From Avibacterium volantium (lineage in GTDB: Bacteria > Pseudomonadota > Gammaproteobacteria > Enterobacterales > Pasteurellaceae): a DNA stretch of 64,000 bases. The position numbers and the translations under genes were made by a program. The stretch lies in assembly GCF_900635775.1 (NCBI RefSeq), contig NZ_LR134167.1, positions 1,583,001 to 1,647,000 of the forward strand, written 5' to 3'. Below the pieces are notes generated by a model. The model had not been told where the DNA came from, made no database searches, and saw only the letters and a list, made by a program, of their open reading frames with translations. This document shows, piece by piece, positions 20,689-31,478 of the stretch (its first letter is position 1; each line of letters opens with the position of its first letter).

Positions 20689-21711
20689 ATGGCAATCAAA
20701 GATCTTGACTGGCAAAATCTTGGTTTTGGTTATATCAAAACCGATTATCGCTACATCGCATATTGGAAAGATGGAAAATGGTCAAAAGGTGAACTCACCC
20801 AAGACAACGTTTTACATATTAGCGAAGGCTCTACCGCATTGCATTATGGTCAGCAATGCTTCGAAGGCTTAAAGGCCTATCGTTGTAAAGACGGTTCAAT
20901 TAATTTATTCCGTCCAGATCAAAATGCCGAGCGCTTACAAAAAAGCTGTCAACGTTTATTAATGCCTGAAGTGCCAACAGAAATGTTTATTGATGCTTGT
21001 AAACAAGTGGTGAAAGCAAACCAAGAATGGCTTGCTCCTTATGGCACTGGTGCAACACTTTACCTACGTCCATTTATGATTGGTGTGGGTGATAACGTGG
21101 GCGTAACCCCTGCAACAGAATATATTTTCTCAATTTTCTGTTGTCCTGTTGGCGCCTACTTTAAAGGTGGGTTAAAACCAACTAACTTTATTGTGTCGGA
21201 ATATGACCGCGCTGCGCCGCACGGTACTGGTGCGGCTAAAGTCGGTGGAAACTACGCAGCTAGCCTTTATCCAGGAAAACTAGCTAAACAGCGTAATTTC
21301 AGTGATTGTATTTACCTTGATCCAGCCACTCACACCAAAATTGAAGAAGTGGGTGCGGCAAACTTTTTTGGTATCACAAAAGATAACAAATTTGTTACCC
21401 CACTTTCACCATCAATTCTGCCAAGTATTACAAAATATTCCCTACTTTATTTGGCCAAAGAACGCCTTGGTTTAGAAGCCATTGAGGGAGATATTTATAT
21501 TAATGAGCTGGATCAATTCAAAGAAGCGGGCGCGTGCGGAACAGCTGCCGTAATTACCCCAATCGGTGGTATTCAGTATGGCGATAATTTCCACGTTTTC
21601 TATTCTGAAACGGAAGTAGGCGAAATAACCCAAAAACTTTATAACGAGCTTACAGGCATTCAATTCGGTGATATTGAAGCACCTGAAGGTTGGATTGTAA
21701 AAGTGGAATAA
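20689..21711 (+). CDS. ilvE: Branched-chain amino acid aminotransferase IlvE (long form)
   Basis: This PLP fold-type IV aminotransferase makes Val, Leu and Ile from their 2-keto acids with glutamate. It is 340 aa, the longer BCAT type found in Haemophilus and eukaryotes rather than the 309-aa E. coli type. The PLP-binding Lys is Lys184 in [14 protein letters not shown], and the class IV signature [21 protein letters not shown] follows. It is a single gene between GcvB and a shared terminator, convergent with truB. Confidence 0.94.
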   Translation: MAIKDLDWQNLGFGYIKTDYRYIAYWKDGKWSKGELTQDNVLHISEGSTALHYGQQCFEGLKAYRCKDGSINLFRPDQNAERLQKSCQRLLMPEVPTEMFIDACKQVVKANQEWLAPYGTGATLYLRPFMIGVGDNVGVTPATEYIFSIFCCPVGAYFKGGLKPTNFIVSEYDRAAPHGTGAAKVGGNYAASLYPGKLAKQRNFSDCIYLDPATHTKIEEVGAANFFGITKDNKFVTPLSPSILPSITKYSLLYLAKERLGLEAIEGDIYINELDQFKEAGACGTAAVITPIGGIQYGDNFHVFYSETEVGEITQKLYNELTGIQFGDIEAPEGWIVKVE

Positions 21712-21737
21712 TTTCCCAAATTCAATCAAGACATAAT

Positions 21738-21766
21738 AAAAAAGGGGCATTTGCCCCTTTCGTTTT
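21738..21766. terminator. Bidirectional terminator between ilvE and truB
   Basis: AAAGGGGCA (21741-21749) and TGCCCCTTT (21752-21760) form a 9-bp stem with a 2-nt nominal loop, flanked by A-rich and T-rich runs on the two sides. It serves two convergent genes. Confidence 0.85.
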
Positions 21767-22692
21767 TATACCAAATTCAACGCCACCATTCGACTTGGTC
21801 GGATAACGTTGTTTTTATCCACTTCTGCCACACCAAGAAATTGATTTTCGGCAGAAAACAACCGCACTTGGCCATAGATGCCTTGTGGATTATCAAATTT
21901 CACGCGCTGTCCAAAGCCAACGGCTCGGCTTTGTTCGGCATTTAACGCCAACGCAGGCAAGGATTTCACCGCACTGTCCATTGGCAGCAAATGCTGATCT
22001 AACAGGCTTAAATCTTGCTGTTCGCTTAAGGCTTTAAGCGCTTCTAAACTCATCATTGCGTGTTGTGGATAATCAGCCACCGCAAGACGGCGCAACATCG
22101 TAACGTGCGCGCCGCAGCCTAGCACTTCGCCTAAATCATCAATTAACGTGCGAATATAAGTGCCTTTTGAGCAATGCACTTCCAAGGTTAAATAAGGCGC
22201 TTGGTAATCAATAAATTTCAGCTCAAAAACGGTAATTGGACGTGCTTCGCGCTCTACAGTGATCCCAGCGCGAGCATATTCATAAAGCGGTTTTCCCTGA
22301 TGTTTTAGGGCTGAAAACATTGTTGGCACTTGCATAATTTCACCACGAAATTGCTCAAGTGCGGTTAAAATTTGCGAAATTTCTGACCGCACTTCACGCA
22401 CTTGCACCACTTGTCCATCCGCATCAGAAGTATCGGTGCGTTCGCCCAATTTTGCGGTAACCAAGTAACGCTTATCGGAATCCAATAAATATTGCGAAAA
22501 CTTGGTCGCTTCGCCTAAACAGATGGGCAACATTCCTGTGGCAAGGGGATCTAACGCACCAGTATGCCCTGCTTTATTCGCCTGAAAAAGCCGTTTTACT
22601 TGTTGCATAATTTGGTTAGAACTCGCCCCTTGCGGTTTGTCTAACAAAAAAATGCCGTGAATATGACGGCCTTTATTTTTTGCCTTACTCAT
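21766..22692 (-). CDS. truB: tRNA pseudouridine(55) synthase TruB
   Basis: TruB makes pseudouridine 55 in the T loop of tRNAs. It is 308 aa from ATG 22692, which begins [13 protein letters not shown] and puts the catalytic Asp at residue 48 in [16 protein letters not shown], exactly as in E. coli. Upstream in-frame Met codons lie inside rbfA and are not needed. It overlaps the rbfA 3' end by 8 nt, giving translational coupling. It is last in the metY-rimP-nusA-infB-rbfA-truB block, and the usual following rpsO is absent here. Confidence 0.94.
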   Translation of the reverse strand: MSKAKNKGRHIHGIFLLDKPQGASSNQIMQQVKRLFQANKAGHTGALDPLATGMLPICLGEATKFSQYLLDSDKRYLVTAKLGERTDTSDADGQVVQVREVRSEISQILTALEQFRGEIMQVPTMFSALKHQGKPLYEYARAGITVEREARPITVFELKFIDYQAPYLTLEVHCSKGTYIRTLIDDLGEVLGCGAHVTMLRRLAVADYPQHAMMSLEALKALSEQQDLSLLDQHLLPMDSAVKSLPALALNAEQSRAVGFGQRVKFDNPQGIYGQVRLFSAENQFLGVAEVDKNNVIRPSRMVALNLV

Positions 22693-23113
22693 TGTTTTCT
22701 TTGCTGTTTTCTTTATTGTTTTCGTGGCTTTCTGCATCACCTTGGTAGCGTTTTTCATCATCACGAATCGCTTCGCTCACCAAGTTAGACATTCTCATTC
22801 CTTCCACTAAGGATTTGTCATACACAAAGCGTAACTCTGGCACGATGCGCAAGCGCATTGCTTTAGCCAGTAAAGAACGAATATAAGGCGAGGCTTTTTC
22901 CAGCCCTTTCATTCCGCTTTCGATAACGCTGTCATCTTGATCAAATAAGAAAGTTACGAAAACTTTCGCATAAGCGAGATCGCGGGAAACTTCCACATCA
23001 GATACGGTTACCATTCCAATGCGAGGATCTTTCACTTCACGTTGTAAAATCACCGCGATTTCTTTTTGTAATTCTTGTGCGACGCGGTCGGAGCGTTTAA
23101 ATTCTCTTGCCAT
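22685..23113 (-). CDS. rbfA: 30S ribosome-binding factor RbfA
   Basis: RbfA is a KH-fold factor needed for 16S rRNA 5'-end maturation and cold adaptation. The 142-aa protein begins [24 protein letters not shown] and contains [22 protein letters not shown] and the [22 protein letters not shown] segment. The C-terminus is a short Asn/Glu/Lys-rich tail that overlaps the truB start. It follows infB after 145 bp that contain an uptake-signal hairpin. Confidence 0.95.
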   Translation of the reverse strand: MAREFKRSDRVAQELQKEIAVILQREVKDPRIGMVTVSDVEVSRDLAYAKVFVTFLFDQDDSVIESGMKGLEKASPYIRSLLAKAMRLRIVPELRFVYDKSLVEGMRMSNLVSEAIRDDEKRYQGDAESHENNKENSKENNE

Positions 23114-23224
23114 TTTATTTTCCTATAAATAAAAACAGGATAATGATGTGATCGCGCGGCATTTAGCCTACGGCGAAAATCCTATCCTATTTACATTTGT
23201 GTGATTAATTTTTTATTAATAAGG

Positions 23225-23253
23225 AAAAGTGCGGTCAAAAACACCGCACTTTT
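23225..23253 (-). terminator. Uptake-signal hairpin between infB and rbfA
   Basis: AAAAGTGCGGT (23225-23235) and ACCGCACTTTT (23243-23253) form an 11-bp stem with a 7-nt loop just after the infB stop. The following U-run is short (TTTTCC), so read-through into rbfA is plausible. It may set relative expression within the operon. Confidence 0.6.
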
Positions 23254-23258
23254 TGCCA

Positions 23259-25778
23259 TTAAATTGAGCGTTTAATTTCAACCACTTCAAAGACTTCAAT
23301 TTGGTCGCCGACTTTGACATCGTTGTAGTTTTTCACCCCGATACCACATTCCATTCCGTTACGCACTTCAGCAACGTCATCTTTAAAGCGGCGGAGCGAT
23401 TCCAATTCCCCTTCAAAGATTACCACGTTGTCGCGTAATACACGGATTGGGTTATTACGTTTCACCACGCCCTCTGTCACCATACAACCTGCGATTGCAC
23501 CAAATTTCGGATGACGGAACACATCACGCACTTCAGCAAGACCGATAATCTCTTGCTTGAATTCAGGTTGGAGCATACCGCTCATCGCCGCTTTGATTTC
23601 GTTAAGTAGTTCATAAATGATTGAATAATAACGCAAATCAATATTTTCATTTTCAATAATACGGCGTGCAGAAGCATCGGCACGAACGTTAAAGCCAACA
23701 ATAATCGCGTTAGATGCAGCGGCTAGGGTTGCATCAGTTTCGGTAATTCCGCCCACGCCAGAACCAACCACATTCACTTTCACTTCTGGGGTTGAAAGCT
23801 CTTGTAAGGCTTGAACGATCGCTTCTACCGAACCTTGAACGTCCGCTTTAACGATAACGTTCAACTCTGCCACATCTCCCTCTGCCATATTGCTGAACAT
23901 ATTTTCCAGTTTCGCTTTTTGCTGACGGGCTAATTTCACTTCGCGGAATTTACCTTGACGATATAATGCCACTTCGCGCGCTTTTTTCTCATCACGCACC
24001 ACGGTGGCTTCATCACCGGCAGAAGGCACGCCAGATAAACCTAGCACTTCTACTGGAATTGACGGGCCAGCTTCGCTAATGTCTTTACCGTTTTCATCAC
24101 GCATTGCACGCACACGGCCGTATTCAAAGCCACAAAGTACAATATCACCACGGCGTAATGTACCGGATTGAACGAGGATTGTTGCCACTGGGCCGCGGCC
24201 TTTATCAAGGTAAGATTCAATCACCACACCCGTTGCCATTCCGTCTTTCACCGCACTGAGTTCTAATACTTCAGATTGCAATAAAATCGCATCAAGCAAT
24301 TCATCAACGCCCGTTCCTTTTTTCGCTGAAACGTAAACGAACTGCGTATCGCCCCCGAATTTCTCGGCGATCACTTCGTGTTGCAATAATTCTTGCTCTA
24401 CGCGATCTGGGTTGGCTTCAGGTTTATCAATTTTATTCACTGCCACCACAATTGGCACACCTGCCGCTTTCGCGTGTTGGATCGCTTCGATTGTTTGCGG
24501 CATCACACCGTCATCAGCGGCAACCACAAGCACTACGATATCTGTGGCTTTTGCACCACGCGCACGCATTGAGGTAAAGGCTGCGTGTCCCGGTGTATCC
24601 AAGAAGGTGATCATTTTGCCATCGTCTGTTTCAACGTGATATGCACCGATATGCTGGGTAATTCCCCCCGCTTCGCCCGCTGCCACTTTGGCTTTACGAA
24701 TGTAGTCAAGTAAAGAGGTTTTACCGTGGTCAACGTGTCCCATAATGGTAACCACTGGCGCACGATTTACTTTTTCCGCATTCACATCACGATCGCCTAA
24801 TACAGATTCTTCTAGCTCATTTTCTTTACGCAGGATCACTTTGTGTCCCATTTCTTCGGCTACAAGCTGTGCGGTTTCTTGGTCGATCACTTGGTTGATG
24901 GTTACCATTTCGCCCATTTTCATCATTGTTTTGATGATTTCGGTGGCTTTCACTGCCATTTTGTTGGCTAATTCCGCCACTGTAATGGTTTCACCAATCA
25001 CCACATCACGGTTTACTGGTGCGGCAGGTTTTGTAAAGCCTTGTTGTAAGCTGCTGCCTTTTTTGCCTTGTTTACCTTTAAAGCCTTTTCCGCCTTTAGC
25101 ATCTTTTTGGTTACGGCGATTGGATTCACGCTCGTTTTTGTTGCTATCGTCTTCGCGTCCGCCTTTTTTCGCTTTGGCTACTTTATTTTTGCCACGTCCA
25201 CGATTTTCATTACGGCGTTCTTCTTCATCTTCCGCTTCACGGGCATAGCTTGAAGTGAGATGATAATCTGAGTAATCTTCAGAATTTTCATTTTTTTCAT
25301 CCGCACTTGCAAGATCTGCATAACGTTTTGCTTCTTCTGCGGCTTTGCGTGCTTGCTCTTCCGCTTTTTGACGAGCTAATTCATCAGCTTTACGGCGTAA
25401 CTCTGCCTCTTCCGCTTTCAAGCGTTCTTTTTCTTCATCAACCGCTTTATTGGCAGTTTCTTTTGCTGATTTTTCTGCTTTTTCTTTCGCTTTTTGTTCA
25501 GCTTGACGTTTTGCCTGTTCAGCTTTTTCCGCTTCTTTTTTCGCTTTTTCGGCTGCTTTCTCTTCCGCCGCTTTCTTTTCCGCTTCTTGTTTTGCTTTTA
25601 AGCGTGCTTCTTCTTCCGCACGGATAGCTGCTTCCGTTGGCACAGTACGTTTTTTACGCACTTCCACTTGTACAGTTTTGTTTTTACCTGTACTGGTTGT
25701 GGTGCTTGCCGTGGTTTTCGTACGGCGCTGTATGCTTAATTTTTTCGGTGCATCCGATTTTTTTACTTCATCTACCAT
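23259..25778 (-). CDS. infB: Translation initiation factor IF-2
   Basis: IF-2 is the GTPase that places fMet-tRNA on the 30S subunit. The 839-aa protein has a short N-terminal IF2N-like segment, a long Lys/Glu/Ala-rich coiled coil (about 50-155) and a basic RGRGKNK linker. A second IF2N domain lies at about 258-310. The G domain has GHVDHGKT at 347-354, DTPGH (G3) and NKID (G4). Domains II, III and the C-terminal tRNA-binding domain follow. It lies 16 bp downstream of nusA in the same operon. Internal starts for shorter IF-2 forms are possible but not resolved. Confidence 0.97.
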   Translation of the reverse strand: MVDEVKKSDAPKKLSIQRRTKTTASTTTSTGKNKTVQVEVRKKRTVPTEAAIRAEEEARLKAKQEAEKKAAEEKAAEKAKKEAEKAEQAKRQAEQKAKEKAEKSAKETANKAVDEEKERLKAEEAELRRKADELARQKAEEQARKAAEEAKRYADLASADEKNENSEDYSDYHLTSSYAREAEDEEERRNENRGRGKNKVAKAKKGGREDDSNKNERESNRRNQKDAKGGKGFKGKQGKKGSSLQQGFTKPAAPVNRDVVIGETITVAELANKMAVKATEIIKTMMKMGEMVTINQVIDQETAQLVAEEMGHKVILRKENELEESVLGDRDVNAEKVNRAPVVTIMGHVDHGKTSLLDYIRKAKVAAGEAGGITQHIGAYHVETDDGKMITFLDTPGHAAFTSMRARGAKATDIVVLVVAADDGVMPQTIEAIQHAKAAGVPIVVAVNKIDKPEANPDRVEQELLQHEVIAEKFGGDTQFVYVSAKKGTGVDELLDAILLQSEVLELSAVKDGMATGVVIESYLDKGRGPVATILVQSGTLRRGDIVLCGFEYGRVRAMRDENGKDISEAGPSIPVEVLGLSGVPSAGDEATVVRDEKKAREVALYRQGKFREVKLARQQKAKLENMFSNMAEGDVAELNVIVKADVQGSVEAIVQALQELSTPEVKVNVVGSGVGGITETDATLAAASNAIIVGFNVRADASARRIIENENIDLRYYSIIYELLNEIKAAMSGMLQPEFKQEIIGLAEVRDVFRHPKFGAIAGCMVTEGVVKRNNPIRVLRDNVVIFEGELESLRRFKDDVAEVRNGMECGIGVKNYNDVKVGDQIEVFEVVEIKRSI

Positions 25779-25794
25779 AATTTTACACCCCTTT

Positions 25795-27282
25795 TTATTC
25801 TTCGCTGAACCAACAAATGTTGCGTGCTGCCATAATTAAATCCGCTGCTTGCTCAGCGCTTAATTCTTCAATATCGGCTAAATCATCAACACCTTGCTCC
25901 GCTAATTCTTCTAAGGTGGTGATTTGTTTTTCTGCTAGTTTAAATGCGATATGACGGTTCATTCCTTCTAGATTGAGTAGCTTGTCTTCAATATGCGCTT
26001 GTTTTAACGCTTCTTCTTCCGCTAATGCAGCGGCTGTTAGTGCATCTTTTGCGCGGGTTTGCAATTCTTCCACTAAATCTTCATCTTCTAAGCCATCAAT
26101 CGCAGTAAGTTCGCTCACTGGTACATAAGCTAGCTCTTCTAAATTAGTGAAGCCCTCTTCAACCAGAATTTGCGCGAATTCTTCGTCAATTTCTAAGGCG
26201 TTCATAAAGAGTTTCAACACTTTGTTATCTTCAGCTTGATGTTTTTCATTTAGCTCTTCTGTGGTCATTACATTTAACGCCCAACCTGTAAGCTGTTTGG
26301 CTAAACGCACGTTTTGACCATTACGTCCGATGGCTTGTGGTAAGTTTTCTGCTTCAACGGCAATGTCCATAGAATGGTTATCTTCATCAACCACGATAGA
26401 AGTCACATCGGCTGGTGCCATTGCGTTAATCACAAATTGTGCAGGGTTGTCGTCCCACAATACGATGTCCACACGCTCACCACCTAATTCATTGGTGATA
26501 GCTTGCACACGCGCGCCACGCATACCCACACAAGCACCCACTGGATCAATACGTTTATCATTGCTTTTCACAGCAATTTTGGCACGCGAACCTGGGTCAC
26601 GGGCTGCACCTTTAATTTCAATTAGCTCTTCACCAATTTCTGGCACTTCAATACGGAAAAGCTCAATGATCATTTCAGGTTTTGCACGGGTAACAAAAAG
26701 CTGTGCGCCTTTGCTTTCTGGGCTAACGCGATATAACACGCCACGCACACGATCACCTGGGCGGAAATTCTCGCGCGGTAACATATCTTCACGCAAAATC
26801 ACCGCTTCTGCTTGCTGACCTAAATCTAAAATAATATTTTCACGGTTTACTTTTTTCACCGTTCCCGTAACAATTTCGCCTTCATTAGAACGGAATTGTT
26901 CAACGATTTTATTACGCTCCGCTTCACGGATTTTGCTGCTGATCACTTGGCGTGCGGTTTGCATTGTAATACGGTCAAAGGCCACCGATTCGATTTGATC
27001 TTCGACATAATCACCCACTTGCACATTTGGATCTTCAAATTGTGCCGCTTCAAGGGTGATTTCTTTTGTTGGGTTAGTCACTTCGTCCACCACTAACCAA
27101 CGGCGGAAGGTGTCAAACTCACCAGTTTTTGGATCGATCACCACACGCACATCAATTTCTTGCTCGTATTTCTTTTTAGTAGAAAGGGCAATGGCACTTT
27201 CTAATGCTTCAAAAATCTTTTCGCGTGGTAATAATTTTTCATTTGATACGGCTTCTGCCGCCAATAAAATCTCTTTACTCAT
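25795..27282 (-). CDS. nusA: Transcription termination/antitermination factor NusA
   Basis: NusA binds RNA polymerase and modulates pausing, termination and antitermination. It is 495 aa, as in E. coli, with an N-terminal polymerase-binding domain (1-130) and an S1 domain (about 135-200, [20 protein letters not shown]). Tandem KH domains follow (about 200-345, with [14 protein letters not shown] and [18 protein letters not shown]). Two C-terminal acidic helix-hairpin-helix repeats complete it. It follows rimP after 21 bp. Confidence 0.97.
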   Translation of the reverse strand: MSKEILLAAEAVSNEKLLPREKIFEALESAIALSTKKKYEQEIDVRVVIDPKTGEFDTFRRWLVVDEVTNPTKEITLEAAQFEDPNVQVGDYVEDQIESVAFDRITMQTARQVISSKIREAERNKIVEQFRSNEGEIVTGTVKKVNRENIILDLGQQAEAVILREDMLPRENFRPGDRVRGVLYRVSPESKGAQLFVTRAKPEMIIELFRIEVPEIGEELIEIKGAARDPGSRAKIAVKSNDKRIDPVGACVGMRGARVQAITNELGGERVDIVLWDDNPAQFVINAMAPADVTSIVVDEDNHSMDIAVEAENLPQAIGRNGQNVRLAKQLTGWALNVMTTEELNEKHQAEDNKVLKLFMNALEIDEEFAQILVEEGFTNLEELAYVPVSELTAIDGLEDEDLVEELQTRAKDALTAAALAEEEALKQAHIEDKLLNLEGMNRHIAFKLAEKQITTLEELAEQGVDDLADIEELSAEQAADLIMAARNICWFSEE

Positions 27283-27303
27283 TTTTATTCTTCCTATCTA
27301 AAA

Positions 27304-27759
27304 TTAAAATTTTGCTACCACATTGGCTTTTTGAATGTTGCCAAATACCAATACTTGCGGTTGCCCATCTACGAGCAAGGTGATCATATCATTTTCAATT
27401 TTTTCCAATTTACCTTGCCATTTACGGCGTTCTAACACAGGAATACGCAAATGCACCACAATTTCTTCGCCAATATAGCGTTGATATTGTTCAAGGGTAA
27501 ATAATGGACGATCTACGCCCGGTGAAGACACTTCAAGGTTATATTTATCCGCAATCGGATCTTCCACATCTAAAATGGCGCTAACTTGACGGCTTACATC
27601 TGCACAGTCATCAACACTCACACCACCTTCTTTATCGATATAAATACGCACGGTTAAAAAACGGCCTGCGCGCTGACATTCAATGCCCCAAAGTTCGCAG
27701 CCTAAATCTTCAATAGAACCTTTTAATAAATCTGATAATTTCTCTTCTAAAGTTGCCAA
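27304..27759 (-). CDS. rimP: Ribosome maturation factor RimP
   Basis: RimP assists 30S assembly. The 151-aa protein has the conserved [19 protein letters not shown] and [15 protein letters not shown] motifs and a C-terminal SH3-like domain. The start is a TTG at 27759: a perfect AAGGAGG (27771-27765) sits 5 nt upstream, and the protein then begins (M)ATLEEKL as in homologues. The in-frame ATG at 27777 lies before this ribosome binding site and would be a poor start. It is the first protein gene behind initiator tRNA. Confidence 0.95.
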   Translation of the reverse strand: MATLEEKLSDLLKGSIEDLGCELWGIECQRAGRFLTVRIYIDKEGGVSVDDCADVSRQVSAILDVEDPIADKYNLEVSSPGVDRPLFTLEQYQRYIGEEIVVHLRIPVLERRKWQGKLEKIENDMITLLVDGQPQVLVFGNIQKANVVAKF

Positions 27760-27788
27760 AACAACCTCCTTAATCAAACTCAGGACGT

Positions 27789-27809
27789 AAAAAAAGGGCT
27801 AATCAGCCC
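27789..27809 (-). terminator. Second terminator between metY and rimP
   Basis: On the minus strand GGGCT-GATT-AGCCC (27809-27796) is followed by seven Us (27795-27789). It ends only a few bases before the rimP ribosome binding site, so it can act as an attenuator for the rimP-nusA-infB operon. Confidence 0.75.
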
Positions 27810-27833
27810 AGTTCTACATCTAAATTGCTCGTA

Positions 27834-27857
27834 CAAAAAAACCCCAAAATTGGGGTT
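27834..27857 (-). terminator. Terminator of the initiator tRNA gene
   Basis: AACCCCAA (27840-27847) pairs with TTGGGGTT (27850-27857), an 8-bp stem with a 2-nt nominal loop, and is followed by six or more Us on the minus-strand RNA. It lies 25 nt after the tRNA CCA end. Confidence 0.85.
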
Positions 27858-27881
27858 CTTTCTACTGAACTTGTTATGAAT

Positions 27882-27958
<77 letters not shown>

Positions 27959-27975
27959 TCCGAAATATGCAGCGT

Positions 27976-28003
27976 ATTATACGCATAGAAAAACAAATAG
28001 CAA
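27976..28003 (-). promoter_or_regulatory. Promoter of the initiator tRNA / rimP operon
   Basis: On the minus strand TTGCTA (28003-27998), a 16-bp spacer and a perfect TATAAT (27981-27976) predict transcription from about 27969, giving a short precursor before the mature tRNA 5' end at 27958. The -10 box lies inside the palindrome GCGTATAATACGC. No separate strong promoter is seen for rimP. Confidence 0.75.
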
Positions 28004-28040
28004 GGCTTTATCAAAAAAACTTACAAAAAAACTACCGCAC

Positions 28041-28766
28041 TTATTTATTTGGCGTGTTTTCAAACAAGCGATAAATGGCGATTAAATCCATTCTTGCAAT
28101 AGGTTTGAAAGGCAATAATAAATAATATAACCAGCGATTTTTGGCAATAAAGGATTGTGTTTGTTGCCAAATTTCTGGCTCACAATATTGCTGATATTTT
28201 TCTACTGTTAAACGCATTTGTTCATCAGAAATGCAATCAGAACGCCCAAGACTATGGATAAAAATCAAGCTATCTCGTACCTTTTGCCAATTTAGGTTGG
28301 CGTGATTAGAACGGGATTCAAAATCAATAAATTGCACCTTTCCTTCATTCCACGCCATATCACGCAGTGCTGGGCGACCATGAACCAAGCCTTTTTTATG
28401 CAAATCCGTTAAGGCCTTTGCGCCGTCGGCTAGAATAGCCAATTTTCCATCAGAACTGAGATCTGGCTTATCCACCCAATAACTGATGGTTTTGCCTGCA
28501 TCTTTTAGTACTAAAAAATCTTCGCCAAATGCCATTAATTTTGGCACTGGGGCATTTTTTTCAGCTAAAAATTGTAAGGTTTTCAATTCATTTTGAAAGG
28601 CCTTTTGCGGTTGCGGTTTAAGTAAACGCCACACGCCTTTAAGTTGTTCAGGTTGTTTGAGCCAGTAGCGTTGATTTTCATAATCAAAGCTCACTATTCG
28701 TTCGCCTTTATGCTGTTTAAGCAAGGCCTGTACCTTTTCTTGAAATTCACTATTTTGTGCCGACAT
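28041..28766 (-). CDS. Kinase-fold protein with atypical catalytic loop (WaaP/InaA-like)
   Basis: This 241-aa cytoplasmic protein has the layout of small bacterial kinase-like proteins related to lipopolysaccharide kinases. A beta-rich N-lobe (RYWLKQPEQ) leads to the KTLQFLAEKNAPVPKLMAFG helix, a catalytic-loop-like LVHGRPALRDMAW and a metal-site-like VQFIDFES. The usual HGD catalytic Asp position reads Arg (HGRPALRD). The same HGRP form is known in InaA/toluene-tolerance-type relatives, so this may be family-typical. ATG 28766 is preferred over TTG 28769 because GAGG lies 7 nt upstream. Substrate unknown. It follows the symporter gene after 23 bp. Confidence 0.65.
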   Translation of the reverse strand: MSAQNSEFQEKVQALLKQHKGERIVSFDYENQRYWLKQPEQLKGVWRLLKPQPQKAFQNELKTLQFLAEKNAPVPKLMAFGEDFLVLKDAGKTISYWVDKPDLSSDGKLAILADGAKALTDLHKKGLVHGRPALRDMAWNEGKVQFIDFESRSNHANLNWQKVRDSLIFIHSLGRSDCISDEQMRLTVEKYQQYCEPEIWQQTQSFIAKNRWLYYLLLPFKPIARMDLIAIYRLFENTPNK

Positions 28767-28792
28767 CAAACAACCTCATTTTTACTTAATCA

Positions 28793-30235
28793 TTATTTCC
28801 AAACATCAGGATTCACGCCACGTTTAAGTAGCTCTGGATGTTCTTCAATTTTAAATTCTGGCTCACGAATACCAGCTTTAATTTGGCGTTGATAATCTTT
28901 TAATAACGTCCAAACAATCGGTGAAAGTAGCACGATAGACACCAAGTTAATTAGCGCCATCACCGCCATTACGGTATCGGCAAAGTTCCACACCACATTG
29001 CCTGAATTCACTGCGCCGAAGTACACGAAAAATAGCACCACTAATCGGAAAATAAACACCACCACAGGACGATTTTTCAGGAAACGGATATTGCTTTCTG
29101 CGTAGGCATAGTTACCAATGATGGAAGAAAATGCAAATAACAATAAGATGAAAGCAAGGAAGTGCAAGCCAAACTCACCAACGTGATATTGTAGCGCATT
29201 TTGCGTCAGAGAAATGCTTTTCAGCATTTCGCCGCCGTAGTTGTCTGATAGCAAAATGATGATAGCCGTACAAGAACACACAATAATGGTATCCACAAAC
29301 ACGCCAAGCATTTGGATTAAACCTTGGCTTACTGGGTGCTTAACATCGGCTGAAGCCGCAGCATTTGGCGCAGAACCCATACCTGCCTCATTCGAGAATA
29401 AACCACGCTTAATTCCCATTAACATTGCTTTAGAGAAAATCGCCCCGAACATACCGCCAGCCATTGCGTCAAAAGAGAACGCACTATGAATAATATTACT
29501 GATTACAGTTGGGATCATTTCAATGTTCATTCCCATAATGATCGCTGCCATAATTAAATAAAACAGCGCCATTGTTGGCACAACTTTAGCGGAAACTTTA
29601 CCGATACGCTTCACACCGCCGAAAATAATCAAGGCGGTTAAAATCACCAAACCCGTTCCCACATAACTTGGATTCCATTTCCACGCATTGCCTGTTGCCT
29701 CAACAATCGCATTGGATTGCACCGCATTGAAAGCAAAACCAAAGGTAAAGATTAATGCGATGGCAAAGCAGGCTGCCAACCAGCGAGATTTTAAGCCTTG
29801 CACAATATAATAAGCAGGGCCACCACGGCTCACGCCATCTTTATCTTTTAATTTATATAATTGAGCAAGAGAAGATTCCGCTACCGCACTGGACATTCCG
29901 ATCAACGCCGTAACCCACATCCAGAACACCGCGCCTTCACCGCCAATGGCAATCGCTGTGGCTACCCCACCAATATTGCCCACGCCCACACGGCTGGCTA
30001 AGCCTGTCGCAAAGGCTTGGAATGGCGTTAAAGAATCCCCCGTAGAGGCACGTCCAAACCACATCTCACGCAAACTTTGTGGAAATAAGCGTAACTGCAC
30101 TAATCCTGTGGTGAGCGTAAAGAAAATACCCACGCCTAATAAAGTGATTACGGTAATATCCCAAAGTGGGCCATCAAATGTTTCCACAAACCACGTTAGA
30201 GCCTGCTCCACATTGCTGATAATTTGCTCAATCAT
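28793..30235 (-). CDS. Alanine/glycine:cation symporter (AGCS family)
   Basis: This sodium-coupled alanine/glycine importer has 480 aa and about 10-11 transmembrane helices. Family motifs are TPFQAFATGLASRVGVGNIGGVATAI near the N-terminus, GGPAYYIVQGLKSRWLA, and GLFSNEAGMGSAPNAAASADVKHPVSQG. A GAGGAG ribosome binding site precedes ATG 30235. The regulatory region 30236-30664 is shared with the divergent SDR gene and contains a strong CRP site that might also serve this gene. Confidence 0.92.
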   Translation of the reverse strand: MIEQIISNVEQALTWFVETFDGPLWDITVITLLGVGIFFTLTTGLVQLRLFPQSLREMWFGRASTGDSLTPFQAFATGLASRVGVGNIGGVATAIAIGGEGAVFWMWVTALIGMSSAVAESSLAQLYKLKDKDGVSRGGPAYYIVQGLKSRWLAACFAIALIFTFGFAFNAVQSNAIVEATGNAWKWNPSYVGTGLVILTALIIFGGVKRIGKVSAKVVPTMALFYLIMAAIIMGMNIEMIPTVISNIIHSAFSFDAMAGGMFGAIFSKAMLMGIKRGLFSNEAGMGSAPNAAASADVKHPVSQGLIQMLGVFVDTIIVCSCTAIIILLSDNYGGEMLKSISLTQNALQYHVGEFGLHFLAFILLLFAFSSIIGNYAYAESNIRFLKNRPVVVFIFRLVVLFFVYFGAVNSGNVVWNFADTVMAVMALINLVSIVLLSPIVWTLLKDYQRQIKAGIREPEFKIEEHPELLKRGVNPDVWK

Positions 30236-30527
30236 AAACTTCTCCTCATAATGAAAGCAGGCATTTTAATAGATTTTATATAAAGAGAGAATAATCAGGA
30301 TAAAAATAAGAATAAAAACTCAATAAAGTATCAAATAGTAGAAACTTTTCAAAAAATAACCGCAGTTTATTATTTTATATTTAATGCACTTACTAAAAAG
30401 AGTGAGCATACTCCCCGTAAAAAACTAAAAATTATTCATAATCCATAAAAACGATACAGTTTTAATCTATGCTGTTGATCGCCTCACAGCAAAACACGCT
30501 GAGTGGAAAATGCCTTTAATTTGCAAA

Positions 30528-30571
30528 AATGTGAGCTATATCACATTCTATTTTTAATAAACGCTTAAAAT
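30528..30571 (+). promoter_or_regulatory. CRP site and class II promoter for the SDR-MFS operon
   Basis: AATGTGA-GCTATA-TCACATT at 30528-30547 is a perfect dyad matching the CRP consensus TGTGA-N6-TCACA. A -10 hexamer TAAAAT (30566-30571) predicts a start near 30578, placing the CRP centre at about -41, the class II geometry. No good -35 is present, as expected for CRP-dependent promoters. In the rest of 30236-30664 there are two small inverted repeats and the AT palindrome TAATTTTAAAATTA (30593-30606), and no gene. Confidence 0.8.
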
Positions 30572-30664
30572 TAAATTGAAATTATGGTTTAATAATTTTA
30601 AAATTAGTTTACCTGAATGATAAATTTCAATGACAACCTAATTTAACAAGTTTAAGGAGCAACT

Positions 30665-31468
30665 ATGTCAAACATTTTAGATCAATTCTCATTAAAAGGT
30701 AAAATCGCCTTAGTAACAGGCGCATCATACGGTATCGGCTTTGCCATCGCTTCCGCATTAAGCCAAGCGGGCGCAAAAATCGTATTCAACGATGTAAATG
30801 AAGAAAACTTGAAAAAAGGCCTTGCCGCTTATAAAGAAGCAGGCATTGATGCGCACGGTTATTTATTTGATGTAACCAATGAAGAAGCGGTAAAAGAACA
30901 CGTTGCGAAAATCGAAAACGAAGTAGGCGTGATTGACATTTTGGTCAACAACGCTGGTATCATTCAACGCATCCCAATGTTAGAAACCACCGCGGCGGAT
31001 TATCGTAAAATTATCGACATCGATTTAACTGGCCCGTTCATTATGTCAAAAGCCGTATTACCTTCAATGATCAAAAAAGGACACGGTAAAATCATCAACA
31101 TCTGCTCAATGATGAGTGAATTAGGTCGTGAAACCGTGGTTGGTTATGCTTCTGCAAAAGGTGGCTTAAAAATGCTAACCAAAAACATCTGTTCAGAATT
31201 TGGTGAAGCGAACATTCAATGTAACGGTATCGGCCCAGGTTACATCGCTACCCCACAAACCGCACCATTACGCGAAAGACAACCAGACGGCTCACGCCAC
31301 CCATTCGATCAATTCATCATCGCCAAAACCCCTGCTGCTCGCTGGGGAACCCCAGAAGATCTCGCAGGCGCTGCAGTGTTCTTATCTTCTGATGCCTCAA
31401 ACTTCATCAACGGGCATATTCTATACGTTGATGGCGGTATCTTGGCGTATATTGGTAAACAGCCGTAA
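30665..31468 (+). CDS. SDR oxidoreductase, gluconate 5-dehydrogenase/KduD-like
   Basis: This 267-aa classical short-chain dehydrogenase probably interconverts a keto-sugar acid (5-ketogluconate or a KduD-type hexulosonate). It has the Rossmann motif TGASYGIGFAIA (about 20-31), the NNAG motif, catalytic Tyr and Lys in GYASAKGG, and the C-terminal INGHILYVDGG. AAGGAG precedes ATG 30665. It sits behind a CRP-dependent promoter and ahead of an MFS transporter gene, so a catabolic role for the imported compound is likely. The substrate is not resolved. Confidence 0.85.
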   Translation: MSNILDQFSLKGKIALVTGASYGIGFAIASALSQAGAKIVFNDVNEENLKKGLAAYKEAGIDAHGYLFDVTNEEAVKEHVAKIENEVGVIDILVNNAGIIQRIPMLETTAADYRKIIDIDLTGPFIMSKAVLPSMIKKGHGKIINICSMMSELGRETVVGYASAKGGLKMLTKNICSEFGEANIQCNGIGPGYIATPQTAPLRERQPDGSRHPFDQFIIAKTPAARWGTPEDLAGAAVFLSSDASNFINGHILYVDGGILAYIGKQP

Positions 31469-31478
31469 ATTGCTTATA

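Noticed and set aside
25307..25627. 106-aa plus-strand frame within infB
   Set aside because: It is the antisense of the Lys/Glu/Ala coiled coil of IF-2, giving a Leu/Phe-rich mirror protein; no independent evidence.
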